Part shown: positions 51,753-63,963 of the stretch, piece after piece
Position numbering within the stretch: the stretch's first letter is position 1
Layout: every line of letters starts with the position of its first letter
DNA from: Halichondria panicea
Taxonomy: Eukaryota > Porifera > Demospongiae > Suberitida > Halichondriidae
Direction of reading: 5' to 3'
Length of the DNA stretch: 64,000 nucleotides
Assembly: GCF_963675165.1 (NCBI RefSeq)
Contig: NC_087385.1
Location: forward strand, 3,038,501-3,102,500
Notes under the pieces: model-generated
The model's input: the letters and a program-made list of their open reading frames with translations, nothing else
Told to the model about the DNA's origin: nothing
The model's database searches: none
Position numbers and translations under genes: made by a program

Positions 51753-54257
51753 TTAATAAGGTCCTCCTTGTCCGCTGATAGCTGGGTTGAGTGGGAAGGG
51801 TACAGAAGGGTTGAACGATACTGACTGAGATTGAAGAGACAGCGAAGGGTCTGCCAGGTTGTCCCATGCACCTGTGTCTCCTGGGTAGTCTGCAAGCATT
51901 CCAAACTTGGCTTTCGAGAGTATGGCACTGTTGCCAGAGGCACCAGCCTTGGAACCAACCAGTATTTCGTTGTGGAACAGCACAACCAGTTCTTCGCAGT
52001 TCCTGTTGACCAGAGTGGGAGTGTTTGTCCTTGTGAATGTTGGTTCATCGTCGATTGTGGCTGCAGTTGTGGTTCTTGGTGGATAGTAGTAGTCCACCCT
52101 CTGCTCTGGTCTCTTGATTTCAGGCAAGTAGTCGTCTGAAGTCTTTCCAGGCTGAGGGTACCAGCCAGACTTGAGCCTGGTCTTGAGTTCCATGGAAAAG
52201 TTGACAGACACTTGTTGCTCTTTCCTGCACAGCAAAGTTGGGTGCTCCATGTCCATTGTGTTTATCCACAGGATCCTGTAGAATTCTTTTGCGGTTTCCA
52301 TGTCGTATATCAGGTCTGGAGCTCCAAATGCTTCCTTGTTTCCTGCCAGTGCTTGTCTCCTCTTCATTTGATTTTGCACAAAGCCAATGTCGTTTGAAAT
52401 GTTGAAGTCAATGCTGTGCTCGTACAAAACTCTGTTTTGAGAATAAATAAGAACAGAGAGGGGCTCTATTCCATCCAAACCATCCATCTTCATTGGGTGG
52501 GCAACGTTCAGGCCTTTTGTGACGTCAAACTCGTCCAGGGTGGTGCTATTTGGTTCTCCATGTCTTTGCTCTGTAGCTCTCTGATGAAGTAGAACATTTT
52601 TCTGCTGGACTGCTGCTCCTGTTGGGTCAGAGTGTGTTTGTTGGGTTTTTTGATGCTCCAAGACCTCCCATAAGACATTGTTTGTTGTGGAGTGGTAAAG
52701 GTCAGTGGGTTTGTCCAGAAATACTTCTCAATGCTCATGGTGTCGTAGGACAGCAGTTGAGCAGAAGCTGCAGACATTGCTGGATTTTCTTGCTCTGCCT
52801 GGGCACCTCTCACTTCCAGGGTGACAATTGTCATTGTCATCTCTGCCACTGTCCTTCTGATTTTTGTGGTCAACAGTGCTTGCCTGACCATTTCTCTGAT
52901 TTTCAAAGCTCTCTCGTTCTTTGCAGTGTCTTGGAAAACTCTCAATTTTTTGTTTGCTGGGTTGTTGGTGTGGTGAGCGTGGCACTCGTAGGCCAGTGGG
53001 TAAGAAGACACCTCTCTGTTTCTCTTGCCAAGTTGAGCACCAGTTGCAGTGGACTCTTGATAGGGCAGTCTGTCACCAGACCCAAATGTCACCAGACCCA
53101 AACACCAAGTCGTAGCATCCATTGAAAATCAGGTCTTTGTTTCCAGCCAGGAAAGCATGAGCTTGAGTGTCACTCCTGCCAAAACTGGGGTTGTCCAGAG
53201 TGCAGACCTCGCTGTCTGGCCAAGTTGGTATTTGTTTGGAATTCCAACCGTAGTCAGACTTGACTATACCTCCACTCACGTAACAAGACAAGCAAAAGTG
53301 TTGTTGTGCAATGTTGATCTTCTCTCCGTAGCTGTTGGCTTTCTGTGCTAGCGAATTTTTGATCCAAGTGTAGGTGGAGTCTTCGGTGGTGTCTGCCAGC
53401 CCACAGTCTGTGTGTGTTGTGTGATAAAAACACAAGCTGGACCTGGTTGCATAGGGCACAAGTTTGGTGCCCTCTTCGATTGTGGTTGTTGGAGTGAAAG
53501 CTGTCTCTGTTTCCGAGGCCTTTCCATACACAAAAGACTCTGGTGGGTAAGTCTGCAACAGTTGGTACCACTGAGGGAAGTCTTTCCTGTCAGAGGTGGG
53601 CGTTGGAACAGTTGTGAAAGGCAAATCCAGATACTGGAACTCTCCCCTAACAGTGTACTTCAAGTGGTTGAGGAGAATGCAGTAGTCTTGCCAACCCAAA
53701 ACCATTGCAAACACCATGGTGTCTTTCAATTGCAGGCTGGAAGTTGCAGTGGTTTCTGTGCCCTGCCAGACAACGTACCCACCCACAGGAGCTTCATCAG
53801 TTTCGTCGTTGGGAGCATAGGGTTGTCCTTGGATGAGTTGAAGGCTCCTGGTCAACTGGTGCGAATCACCACCAAAATATTGCATCTTTCCAGTGGGGCC
53901 TGGTGCCTGTGAAATCAAAACTCTCACTCCAAAGGGATCTGTCTTGGTAGAATCTTTTGGCACGTAGGTGTAGGTGTCAAAGTCTGTGTAGCCAGTCTCT
54001 GTAGTGATTATTGATTTTGTTTGCAGGGCATCCACTGTCACATCTCTGAAGTAGTCTGTCAAGTTGAAAGCTGATTGGAAGACAGTGGGCTCCATGGAAA
54101 CAGGACAGAGTGCTTTTGGAGCAGCCACACCCCCTCTCAGCCAAAACATGTCTTCTGGTTCCCCGAGTTTAAAAGTAAACCTCAGCTTCATGTCATTCAA
54201 ATACCTGGATCTCATCTGCTCCAGGAAGTAGCTTCCAATTGTGCCAACCATTCTCAC
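51753..54257 (-). pseudogene. Candidate major capsid protein, broken by two frameshifts
   Basis: Three successive minus-strand frames, 54257-53073, 53122-52508 and 52661-51753, cover about 2.5 kb without a gap and look like one protein of roughly 830 residues. The first break coincides with an exact 16-bp tandem duplication (53071-53086 and 53087-53102), which shifts the frame by one. The second lies somewhere in 52508-52661. Composition is beta-rich and aromatic, without enzyme motifs. Size and place next to the packaging ATPase suit a double-jelly-roll, hexon-like capsid protein, but I cannot show the fold. The break means this copy yields no full-length product unless the duplication is an assembly error. 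Confidence 0.62.
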
Positions 54258-54283
54258 ACCACTTGCTGTTTCTTACCGGCTCT

Positions 54284-54562
54284 ACCTAGGTACACTTGCT
54301 GTACTTTCGGTTAAGCTTGATTGAGGCTTCATACGAAGATAGTACAGGTGTGGTAGCAGACTTTCTGCTTGACTTTTTTTTTTGGGTGTTACTGTGCTGG
54401 GGCCTGGTTGCACAGGAATGCCATCAACTGTCCAGGTTACTCTTCTGATGTAGGAGCACCAACGTGGTAGTCATCATTTGCGATGGTTTGAGTTTCACAG
54501 AGACAGAGTCCTTTGTCAATGAAAACTGGTCTGTATACTTGATCTTCTAAAATTATTGTCAT
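54284..54562 (-). pseudogene. Remnant of a small viral gene upstream of the capsid candidate
   Basis: ATG at 54562 opens a 41-codon frame (to 54437) that looks coding. A neighbouring frame then reads WTVDGIPVQPGPSTVTPKKK (about 54446-54387) and on to a stop near 54284. Orientation and position match the capsid gene's strand. It may be the rightmost viral gene, broken by an indel, and marks the outermost plausible viral sequence. Confidence 0.35.
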
Positions 54563-56690
54563 ATAGCTAGCTCACCCAAGGCTATTCAAATAACTAAGCT
54601 GGATTCTGTCGGATATCGATAGAGACAAAGACTATCTTGCACAACTCTCAAGCACGCAGTAGATGATGGTGCGCACTTAAAAGATACTCACATATATGGA
54701 TTTTTTTCATCGGAAGAGTTATGCTGATACAGGGTCCGGAACGTAGCGTGATAGTGAGACGCAAAATTTGTTGCCATGAACATTTGTTATCTAAAGTATT
54801 CGAGAGGAGTACACCTATTTTATGTACCACGTACATCAGCACATCAGGAATACATAGATGTAAAAATAATGGTGCAGCTTTTGTATGGATTGAATTACCT
54901 CATTTATTGTCCTCCCTTCCTCCCTTTAAATTGATTAACTTTAAATTGATTGACATTATCCATTATCTATTTCTTTTGGTAACATATAATTATTTGTTTT
55001 TTTGTTTTGTTTTGTTGTACGGTAGAAAAATGATGAAAGGGTACTTCCATTTCTGAACGTGATTTGAAAAAGCACTTACTCAGTGAAAGGTCAAACCCTC
55101 CTATTTATATTATACATTGGTCACAAACTTCAACCAGAATGAAAAATTGGTGCACTATGGAGTTGGCCAAGCAGTGAAACTATTATAAGTATATGAACAT
55201 GTTCTTTTGTACTCTTGAATATGGACTATGGGACAAAATAAGGAATTCTATCCGTTACTCTGAACAGCTTCGAAAGAGACAATCCCGATGTAAGTCCATA
55301 CTTCAAACGAGTTCCACAGCAACCACATAATAGAGCATATTTGTATTTGGGTTGAAGTAAAAGGGCGTGGACGTAGCAAGCATAATATATAGTGACATAA
55401 TAATTTATACAAACCACGGTGCTGAAATACCAAGGTGCTGAAATAACACATTTCCGTTGGCAACAGACATACCAGAATTCAACTGAAACAAATGCTACTG
55501 CAAGAATACTGGAAGCATCAAAATTCTGAATTAAACTTGAATAGGCATTTCCAACATTTCCAATAACAATAAATAGTGTAAATTTTGGTATTGAAATCTG
55601 CCTAGAGTACGAGCAATGAGCTAGCTGCATGTTAAAATATGATGTTACCAAATTGAGTATAATGTTTACATTCATTATGTCTGTATCTATTGTACACTTA
55701 CCATTTATAAGCACATTGTGCTTAGCTAGGTTCAAAACTGTTTCCACCTCTCACCACAAACTATACCCCTCATTGGCAATGTACTTCTTGTCTGGACACG
55801 AGGGGAGACACAACTATCACAACACTCAATTCAGCTTCAGGAGCACCAATCCTACCACAAAACAGAAACGGCCAGTCGGGAACCAGTCTCTGCCGCTCGC
55901 TTAACTCTTTAGCAACAGCTCATCACGACCAATACAAGCTTTGGCGTGCTACTCCATTGTTTTAATTGTTTTAACGCAAAACAACAATAGACTGAACGGA
56001 ATCGCTAGTGTTGTTGGTTAATGTGGTACCCACTTTCTGGGTAATAGGTGGCGCATGCGCAAACAGTCGAGGCAAACAGTCGAGGCTAGGGTATTAAGGA
56101 CTGTCCAAATTAAAATGACATGGAATTTTGTTATAATGATATTCATGCCGTCGCTTTGGAATGTTTATCACGTGCGTGGGTGGCAAACGTCTGCAATTAC
56201 TAGTGAGGGCGGAGCTGCTTGGGTCACATGATAATTTATTAAAGTTGACCGTAGCTATTTGTTGTACTTTCCTGCTGCGCAAGACAGAGTGCAGCCAAGG
56301 GTAAATATGGTAAATATTACCTATGAATTAAAAGCAGCAGTATATTATAATATGAGTATATAATATGTACATCAGGATTCCGAGTCAATTTTTGTGCCGA
56401 GGATGGTGTTGTCCCCTTTTTCGTTTTCGTGGAACAATCTGTCCCTATCAAAAGCGATCTTTTATTTAGAATATAGCAAAGCAGTGCATGCATGACCTCT
56501 GTATCTTTTTTCAAGAGTTTAGCGTTTCAGGAAAAACTTCTACTTCATGTTAATCATGTAGCTACTATTGTATACACCATTATGACTGTGTATACTCTTT
56601 CGCTGTGTACTGTTAATTTCCCTTGGCTTGTTTCCGTAGTGATTCACCGTTTCCCGGCGTTTCCTGAGCCACGTGGATCCAGTGTTCTGA
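54563..56690. other. Spacer right of the virus-like element
   Basis: AT-rich host-like sequence beginning with ATATAGCTAGCTC right after the last viral remnant. No convincing gene. A 173-codon minus-strand open frame at 55226-55747 has no protein-like pattern I trust. Holds an exact 13-bp tandem duplication (56059-56071 and 56072-56084) and the dispersed repeat at 56098-56265. Confidence 0.4.
56098..56265 (+). repeat. Dispersed repeat pair, copy at 56 kb
   Basis: Same sequence as 19151-19331 (GGACTGTCCAAATTAAAATG onward) with scattered differences and small indels. Confidence 0.8.
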
Positions 56691-56707
56691 AGCGCCTAGT
56701 TACGTTT

Positions 56708-57260
56708 CTAGCCTTGTTCTCGATCCTTCAGCTGAAGCCACTTATCCAATTGGGTAATACACTTGATTCGCTTTTCTGGAGATACTGCAACAGCATCAGT
56801 GGATTTCTTTTTCCCAAAAAACGGCTTATCAGGGGGTGCATCTAATGAATCATGCTTGTGGGTATGGATCATATGTGCCCAGCAATTCAGCTGCACAGGT
56901 GTGTACCGTTGACCATGCTTCTCCTTTAGGCTATCTACAATGCTGCACTGACGTGTGAGCAGGACTTGGCCTTGGCCGTTTTGATGAAGGAACACTCGAC
57001 TCCAATCGCTTCTTTGTTGGCCTGCACTTAAGCCATAGCATGATCCTTTTTTTCTTCTTGTGAGTCTCATACATATACATGTCTGACAATTCTATATCTG
57101 TGGTAGTCTTTTCCTGTTTTCCTTTCATTCCGTGACCTGGGGGTATGTATACCCAAACAAAGTATCGTATCCTTCAGTGTATTAGGTGCATTAAGGCCTG
57201 ACTCGCGATAGCTGAGGTCATTTTGCATTCCTTCGTTATTTTTGTTTTTTATAACCTCCA
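56708..57260 (-). pseudogene. Fragment of an unidentified host or repeat-borne gene
   Basis: A minus-strand block at about 56990-56710 reads CSIVDSLKEKHGQRYTPVQL, then NCWAHMIHTHKHDSLDAPPD and KPFFGKKK, followed by a ITQLDKWLQL helix. It looks like a real conserved domain, which I believe recurs in Amphimedon predictions, but I cannot name it. Upstream pieces to 57260 are in other frames. Not evidently linked to the viral element. Confidence 0.4.
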
Positions 57261-57758
57261 CAAACCACGTGCTATCCAGCCGTTGCCATGACGAAGGTAT
57301 GACGCCATTATACCTCGTGTATTGCTGCCATTTTTAATACATTAAATAGCTAGATACATTAAATAGCTAGCTAGCTAGCCAGAGCCAGCTTGTTCAAAGC
57401 AAGAGTGTACGATCGTAAGCAAGAAGCAAGATCATAGCTATATAGAGGAGTGCTCTCGATCTTCTTGATGCCAGCCTATACAATTGGAGCGAGGCTATGC
57501 CTGTGGTAAGTCGTTGAATATTATTGTAGAAGTTCATAGCGCTAGTATAATTGCTAATGTGTTGTTGCCAATGGTACTTCATATAGCTCATAGCTAGGTT
57601 GGAGACGGCATGGTTGATATTACTACCCAACAACAAAACTGCTTAAATATGGACTTGCGTGGTCTATTATGTATAGCCCTATTTTCAAGCCCAGTTATAT
57701 CTTTCAGTATAGAGCTTACAAATGCCTGTTCAGTATTGCAAATGGTAACAGCTTGTAA

Positions 57759-60700
57759 TTAAATCAAGAAGCGTAGTAGTTTTTGAATGTAACTTCTCTT
57801 CTTTTGCAATTCTGAATACTCTTGCTCAGTACGTAATGGTAAACAGCTGTGTTTAATGTAGTAGCTCTGTTCGTATTCTTTAATTTTACGCTGTAATTGT
57901 TCATTGTTTTCTTCAAGCTGAAGTTTGACACTGCAAATTGTTGTCCGATACAGTTGGACGTCTGTAGACGTGACGTTTTGTTGACCTTTATCTTTGTCCG
58001 GAGTGCATCCAGCTGTTTAACAATAACCTTACTTACACCTTGTCAACAGCTTTTGCTAGTTTCGAATTAAGCGGTACATTCTCCTCTTGCCTTGATTCTT
58101 CCTGAAGACTTTCGATGATATTAGTTACCAAAACCGTTACGGTTTCTTGTGCGTTCTCTCCTTCTTGATTTAAAGTTGTGTCCATGTCTTCGTTTTCTTC
58201 CAATTCAGTCTCCATCTCCTCGGTTACCTTATTTTGATAGTCTCTAATACCAATAAATAATCCTTGCTCGTCGTAAGTGTGGAGTAGGGAGTGAAATTGT
58301 TGTTTTAATAATTTTTTGCCATAGTGTTACACTTTTGTTTTGGATATTTTGCAGGCTGTTTTCTCGAAAATGGTTTTCACTGACTTGTGGGGTACGGATG
58401 TCGCAGACAGTAGCTTCTTCTCCAGTTCCGGTATTGGTCCACCAGGTCTCACCTTGCTCGAGATAAGTTGATATGCGTTGTAGATGTCCTTGCCAACTTG
58501 TCTGGACAAAATCATGTGGTATTGCTGTGTTTTGTGAAGTGTGCTGTCTAATTCCTTTAGCTTCCTTGGAAATTTTGCTGTATGCTGTTTGAAGGGTTGT
58601 ATACATGTCTTTAGTCTTTTGTTTTGCTTGTAGCCTCAGTAAAATGTTAGGCACAATGTTTTCTGGCTTATGTAGCAGTAGCGATATCCTTGGCCTGTCC
58701 AAACAGCCTTTCTTCGTGTTCAGCGTTACACGATTTCAAACTCATCACTGAGCTGGTGCATGTACAGTCAGTGCATGTAGGTATATACCGTAGAGTTTTC
58801 TTCTGGTAATATGCTTAGGGGACGGGATTAATTCCTTTACAAGCTCGAAATGTAGCCACGTAGTATTATATAGTCTCAAAATTTCTTTGTTGGTTCTTTC
58901 GGTTTCTCCCAGGTATAGCAAACGTGACATTTCTGCTAGAGTTTGTAGCAAAGTACACACTTTCTCGGCTACTAAGTGAATGAGTATTAGTATTAGTCGA
59001 TAGTCGGCTCCAGTTTTCTTTAAATCTGCTTCTAATAGTTGTTTGTAGTGTGTCTTGATGGCAGGGTCCAGAATTGAAGGGAGTTCAGTAATCACGAATC
59101 ACGTTGTTGATGTGTCCTTTTAAATCATGCAGGGGTTCACAATCAAGTACTTGGTATAAGTCTAGGTTTAGCTGTCCCAAAGGGTTGTGGATGAGCAGGG
59201 ATGGTACTCTTGGGATGGTACTCTTTGAACGCCTTCAAGAGCCTGATGAAGTGTTTGTTGTAGGTCTTTCTTTGTAGTTGCACTGGTGTATACATCTCGG
59301 TTACGTAGTTCGTCCTTAATTTCCTCCTTGCATCAAGAGGTCTTACTACAAGGTCTTACTACACCAGCCTGCTTTTTCCTAAAATATTAAGGAATGAAAG
59401 TTTACTGACTTATACATGTGAGAAATTATGCTCAATACATTCTGTGTATGCGTGTGTGTGTATTATTGTACCATTGCAGTCTGTTACAATAATGTTGCTA
59501 TTCTACATAGTTGGCTCTGCACTGTTGCCCGCCTATTCATTGAAATAATTTTCCTATACCTAGTAACAGAGTGGTTGCCAGGCATAAACGTTAAGGCATG
59601 TTTCCGAAATGTGCCCTTATGGAGCAAACTAATAATGTTCAGTACAGTAAAATATTTAGAGCTATTTTAGGATTTTGGTTAAGAACAATATCTCCTCTAA
59701 CTTTAAAAAAAAATTTTTGATCTGAAAATTTTTTTGTATAGCCGTTACAAGGCAGCCATTGAATTTTTTCATGCTGTTTTTGTATGCGGATAGAACTTGG
59801 AACATTAGTTTCTCAAAACGGTACGTCAATACTGTCCCCCTTTCACCTGAAAATATTTTGGGGTAGGAAGGTGCAAAGTGAGTGATACTGTAATCAATTT
59901 GAAGCTTTAAGCACTGCTTTATTTAATTAAGCAATAAAATACAATTAATTAGTTTGCTCCATAAGGGTTGTTTTCCTAGGCCCTGTCACAAATGATTATG
60001 CGACAGTAAATGTATTTACCCTTTGTTGCTGTTGTTTGTATGTCTTGTAGATCCTTCCACTTTCAGGTAAAGCAGTGCCCTAGGTCGTCCATGCGTTGAG
60101 CAGAACAACCGCAGGAAATCCTCCCCCTTGCTGACATCCTCTTTCAAATTGTGCTGCAGGCTTATCTCCATAGCAGGCTTATCTCCATAAAAGAACATCA
60201 GTTGGTCTTGTACTTGCACTCCATTGCTACATGTAAGTGGTGAGTGTGTGGTCTGAATACAAGTTAATCTGTCCGTTATCAACCCCACTTGGTCTTCTGT
60301 ACTCGATGAAGACATTGCTAATATATGGACCTCAGGCTCCTCAACAAACGCCTGAATATTTTTGACTTGAGAAGTTGTTGGTATTTTTGCGTCTGGTTTA
60401 AATACTGCCGTGTCATATAATATTTTTGCTGTCACAAGAATGTATCCGTGGCCTAGTATTGTTGCGTGATCATGCCATACGGCAATTGTACGAGTTCGTT
60501 CAGATTTTTTTAGTTTTTCTCTTAGATTTTGAAGGCTTGTATCATGTGTATCATGTGGTAGTCTGATGTTTTTTTGCCGTCAATTCCTCGGTCAATTGAA
60601 TAGCAGACATTTCTCTATCCGTATGCAAGTGCATATATTTCCGTATTAGCTTTTGTCGAATGTCTGTCAGAGGAATTTTTCTACCGTAAACTGTGCTTTC

Positions 60701-61616
60701 GCTTTTAGTTACAGTACCATTTGATGTGTTGTATTTTGTTATTGTGCATAGGTGGCATTGTTCGCCTAGTGTTAGCTCGCCTGTTGTTATCATCTTTGTC
60801 CAATCTTCTTTTATTTTTGCAGGAGTTAAATGAGATGGAACGGAAATATCTTTCCCGGGCATTTTTCTTGTTCCGGACTGGCGACTATCTAGTTGACGAC
60901 TGTTTCTTTCAGCAAACTCCTTAACTACCTGCCCATTGTTTTCTCTAGCAAACTTGCTCCACTTAATTTTTGTGTCGTTCGGAAATGATCTTAAGTCCTC
61001 GAGTACATTTTCCTTGTCCCATGTTGCATTTTCGAATGAGGGTGAATGTTTTCAGCTTTGGTGCACTACTTTCCACCCTGGTCCGTTTAGCTTGTGGGGT
61101 CTCAAACGACTGTGACAGTCGTAATCGTTTATAGCTTTGCATAGAGTTTCCTTCTGCAAGCACAGTTAGAGAGTCAGCTCTATCTCTTCTTTTTTTTTGG
61201 CTTAGCTTGTAGCTGTGAGCCAGGTAATTTGTGAATGAGTGGCCATATTGTTTTTCAAATAATGGTTGGAGATCAGCCAAAATCTCTCTTGTAGCATGTG
61301 TTTCTTCCTTCCCGTTGATTGCTGCACTTAGCGTAGTTGCTACGTCCTTTGACAACTCAGATTTCTTCCCTGGATAGGCGTTCTGTAGTGTCGTGTGTAG
61401 AATCGCACATTCTTTACAATTGGACAAGGTGTGGCGTTTTTGCGAGGAATTAGACAGCTGGCTTCCATTTGAAAATGCTAAATGTTTGGAGATACTCCAT
61501 TCGTTTCTCCCTGCACTTCCATTTAGTGAACATAGTAGACATTTTCTTTCTGTTCCTTTCAAATAGGGATTCTCTGTGGCCATACATATCGGGGTCCACA
61601 CCGTAGTCTGTAACAC
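57759..61616 (-). pseudogene. Decayed host multi-domain gene, copy B (includes the 3' end)
   Basis: Same gene as at 1-2857 but with its C-terminal part visible. After the blocks seen in copy A come WLHFELVKELIPSPK and KLYGIYLHALTVHAP (59095-58745), a stop, then SLKSCNAEHEERLFGQAK (about 58738-58685), a helical region to 58244, an acidic stretch (58215-58033) and a final coiled-coil segment ending at TAA 57759-57761. In-frame stops, frameshifts and the inverted-repeat insertion at 59614-59967 show decay. The family is large in sponges and some other invertebrates by my recollection; function unknown. Confidence 0.6.
59614..59967. mobile_element. Short inverted-repeat element (MITE-like), copy B
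   Basis: Same element as 855-1208, with the same 20-bp inverted ends at 59614-59633 and 59948-59967. Present in both repeat copies, so it inserted before the duplication. Confidence 0.65.
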
Positions 61617-63213
61617 AGAATTGTGAGTGGCATTATTTTTACAAATCCCCCCATATATTCATTAGTATCCCACTTATGGCTGCATTTTACCAACCTGGGA
61701 ATAATTCTTGGAACGCTTTGGTCGCTTTGGTCACCATTGTTTCCTGTCTCTAATGGCGGACCGGGCATACCCACAGTTGAATTTTATCTCTGCTGGAATT
61801 TATCTCTGCTGGAACGGCTGGAGTAGTATATATAATTATAGGCACGTATATACTGTCGTTATTCATGTATTGTATTTATTGTATTGTGTACAATAATGAA
61901 ATGTTTTGCTGCTGCAATTATTTACCTTGGTGGCTGCTTATGAGGTTTTGAGGTTTGAGAATCTTGACAACACTTGAACTTGAACAATTGGTGTAATAGC
62001 ACAATTGGTGTAATAGCAATGCCAGGTGCCAGCCTTTGTATTCTGCGCGGAGAATCACGTGCCGTATTTAACCTTTGACCGCATAATTTTCTCCTAGTAT
62101 GTTAAAGTTGTGCTCGGGACCTGTGCTAGAACGGTGTGATCTAAAGAATTAGAGGCATATATCTACTTTATAGAATCCCAGCCAGCTAGAGCGCAAGAGG
62201 TAAATATCCATGTAAGAAGAATTAGGAACGTTGAATTAGGTTTAATTATTGATTTTGACACCCTTTCTTACCACACCAGAGTATGCTATTCACTAGCAGC
62301 ATGCGCCCTGGTAGTTTTGCAGTTTTGCAGTACAGGTTATTGTGTTGATGTGTAACATGCAAAAAGCAAAAGTGATTAAATGTAGACATTTTCCTGAGGT
62401 AAAAAACTTCATGACCACCAGTTACTTGTACCTTAGTCACATGACAATCATCTGACTAATTTATATTCATAGATTGTCAAATTTGATTACAGCATTGAAT
62501 GACAGGATAAAAATGACATTAAAATAAACAACTCAAAAGTTATATGCTAAAATCGTTTTTGTACATGGTAATGCACCTCTGAGATGACACAGTTTACTCT
62601 TTAGAGCGTCTACTGATGTAAAAACTTCGATGTCGTTGACCAGTACTTCACCTCCTTTGTTCTTTGGATTAATGATCTTCAATACGTATGTAGCAGAATC
62701 ACCATCACCACCACCACCGCACACATACAAGGCAATCAATCAATTGCTGGGCCATGGGAGGGGTACGGGTGGTGTACGTGTGGAGGTTAAAAGTGGGGGA
62801 CTATCTAAGAATATAGGCCTAGAGTTAACTAGACATCTAGATCTAGCCTGCACAGAAACACTTGCTACACGGCCAGACACACATGGTTGAGACTGAGAAA
62901 TGGCCGCAGAAGATTGGCTTTCCTCAGCGAAGATTATATCTGTACAAAGAGCTTCAGAAGAAAAAAATGTTGAGTACAATTTGAAGAGTGGCGTGCGTGT
63001 ATTGTGCGTGTATTGAGTATTGACTGTTGACTGTTACTGTTAATGTATGTATGTTACTGTTAATGTATGTATATATGATGGGCCATGCGGAGTCAAGTCT
63101 ATGTGCTGTATCCACTATCCAACCATTGCACTTTGAACTTGTCACACTGTTTAGACCTTCCTGTATGATATGCACAGGGCTAGGGACTGTATTAAATCTT
63201 CATCTTCATATTC

Positions 63214-63963
63214 TTTCAAATAGCTATCAAATAGATACCTGTACGTGGTGGATTGAGCAGTTATCCATAATCATTGTCTGTCAGGGAATGGTTGAGTAAC
63301 TGCTTCTCTCACAAAGTCTACAAATTTTTCACCATTGTTTGAACCAGAAGAAGTTAGTTCATAAGCCTCATAAGCCTCAACACCCTCAGATGAACACCCT
63401 CAGATGACATAGCAACCACCACGTGTAAAAAGTTGTGTACAAACAGCTCTTATAGCATACCCAAACTTGCGCAGCTGATCTCTTCTGTCTGTACCAGTTT
63501 CATCCACCCATACAAAAAAATCTCGAGGATACTGCAACATATTAGCCATGAATGCTGCTCTATGTTCAAGTGATCTTTGCTTTGGTCAGCTTCTTCCTGT
63601 TTCGATGGATTACCTTGCACACACACTCTTACTCCCGTTACTTCAAAAATAGACTTCGTGAAGGTATATTGCTGGATTCTCACAAATCAATCCAATGATA
63701 TAAATCTCATGTAAATTATCTAGCTTCCTCAACTCATATCTTTCAGCTCTCTTCAAGGGAGCAACATCACCAGTTGATTCATACAATCTGTGAGCTGTAC
63801 CAACTGCAATCTGAAGCCTGTAGGCAATCTCTTTATAAGTGAGACCCATTCCTATTCTCTGCCAAACAACCCTCCAGCCAATGTCAGTGGAGTAAGCAGA
63901 AGGCTCGGCAGAAGTCATATTATCTGTAGTCGTATCTGTTTTTTGAATCACGGAAACGATCAC
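63214..63963 (-). pseudogene. Tc1/mariner-IS630-type transposase relic, copy B
   Basis: Same relic as 4440-5189, with the same helix-turn-helix, the same frame break and the same VDETGTD block. It lies inside the large direct repeat and therefore shares its history. Confidence 0.75.

Larger units (their letters stand above)
27610..54562. mobile_element. Endogenous virus-like element with PolB, SF1 helicase, packaging ATPase and capsid-like genes
   Basis: About 27 kb of tightly packed, intronless genes on both strands, visibly less AT-rich than the flanks. Hallmarks are a protein-primed-type PolB, a Pif1/Dda-like helicase, an A32/FtsK-type ATPase and large candidate capsid genes. Boundaries are taken from the outermost plausible genes and promoter-like AT-rich tracts, because no terminal inverted repeat or target duplication could be read. 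No integrase, tyrosine recombinase or adenain-like protease was recognised. Established families with PolB and this ATPase include Polintons, adintoviruses and related viruses, but the gene content here does not match them closely. Viral origin is a firm inference; the lineage is open. Confidence 0.88.

Noticed and set aside
27727..54562. Classical Polinton/Maverick or adintovirus
   Set aside because: PolB and ATPase fit, but I found no integrase, no adenain-like protease and no terminal inverted repeats, and an SF1 helicase plus giant structural proteins are present. Kept as a distant possibility only.
55226..55747. 173-codon open frame as a real gene
   Set aside because: No protein-like periodicity or domain; lies in AT-rich spacer; no supporting splice or promoter context.
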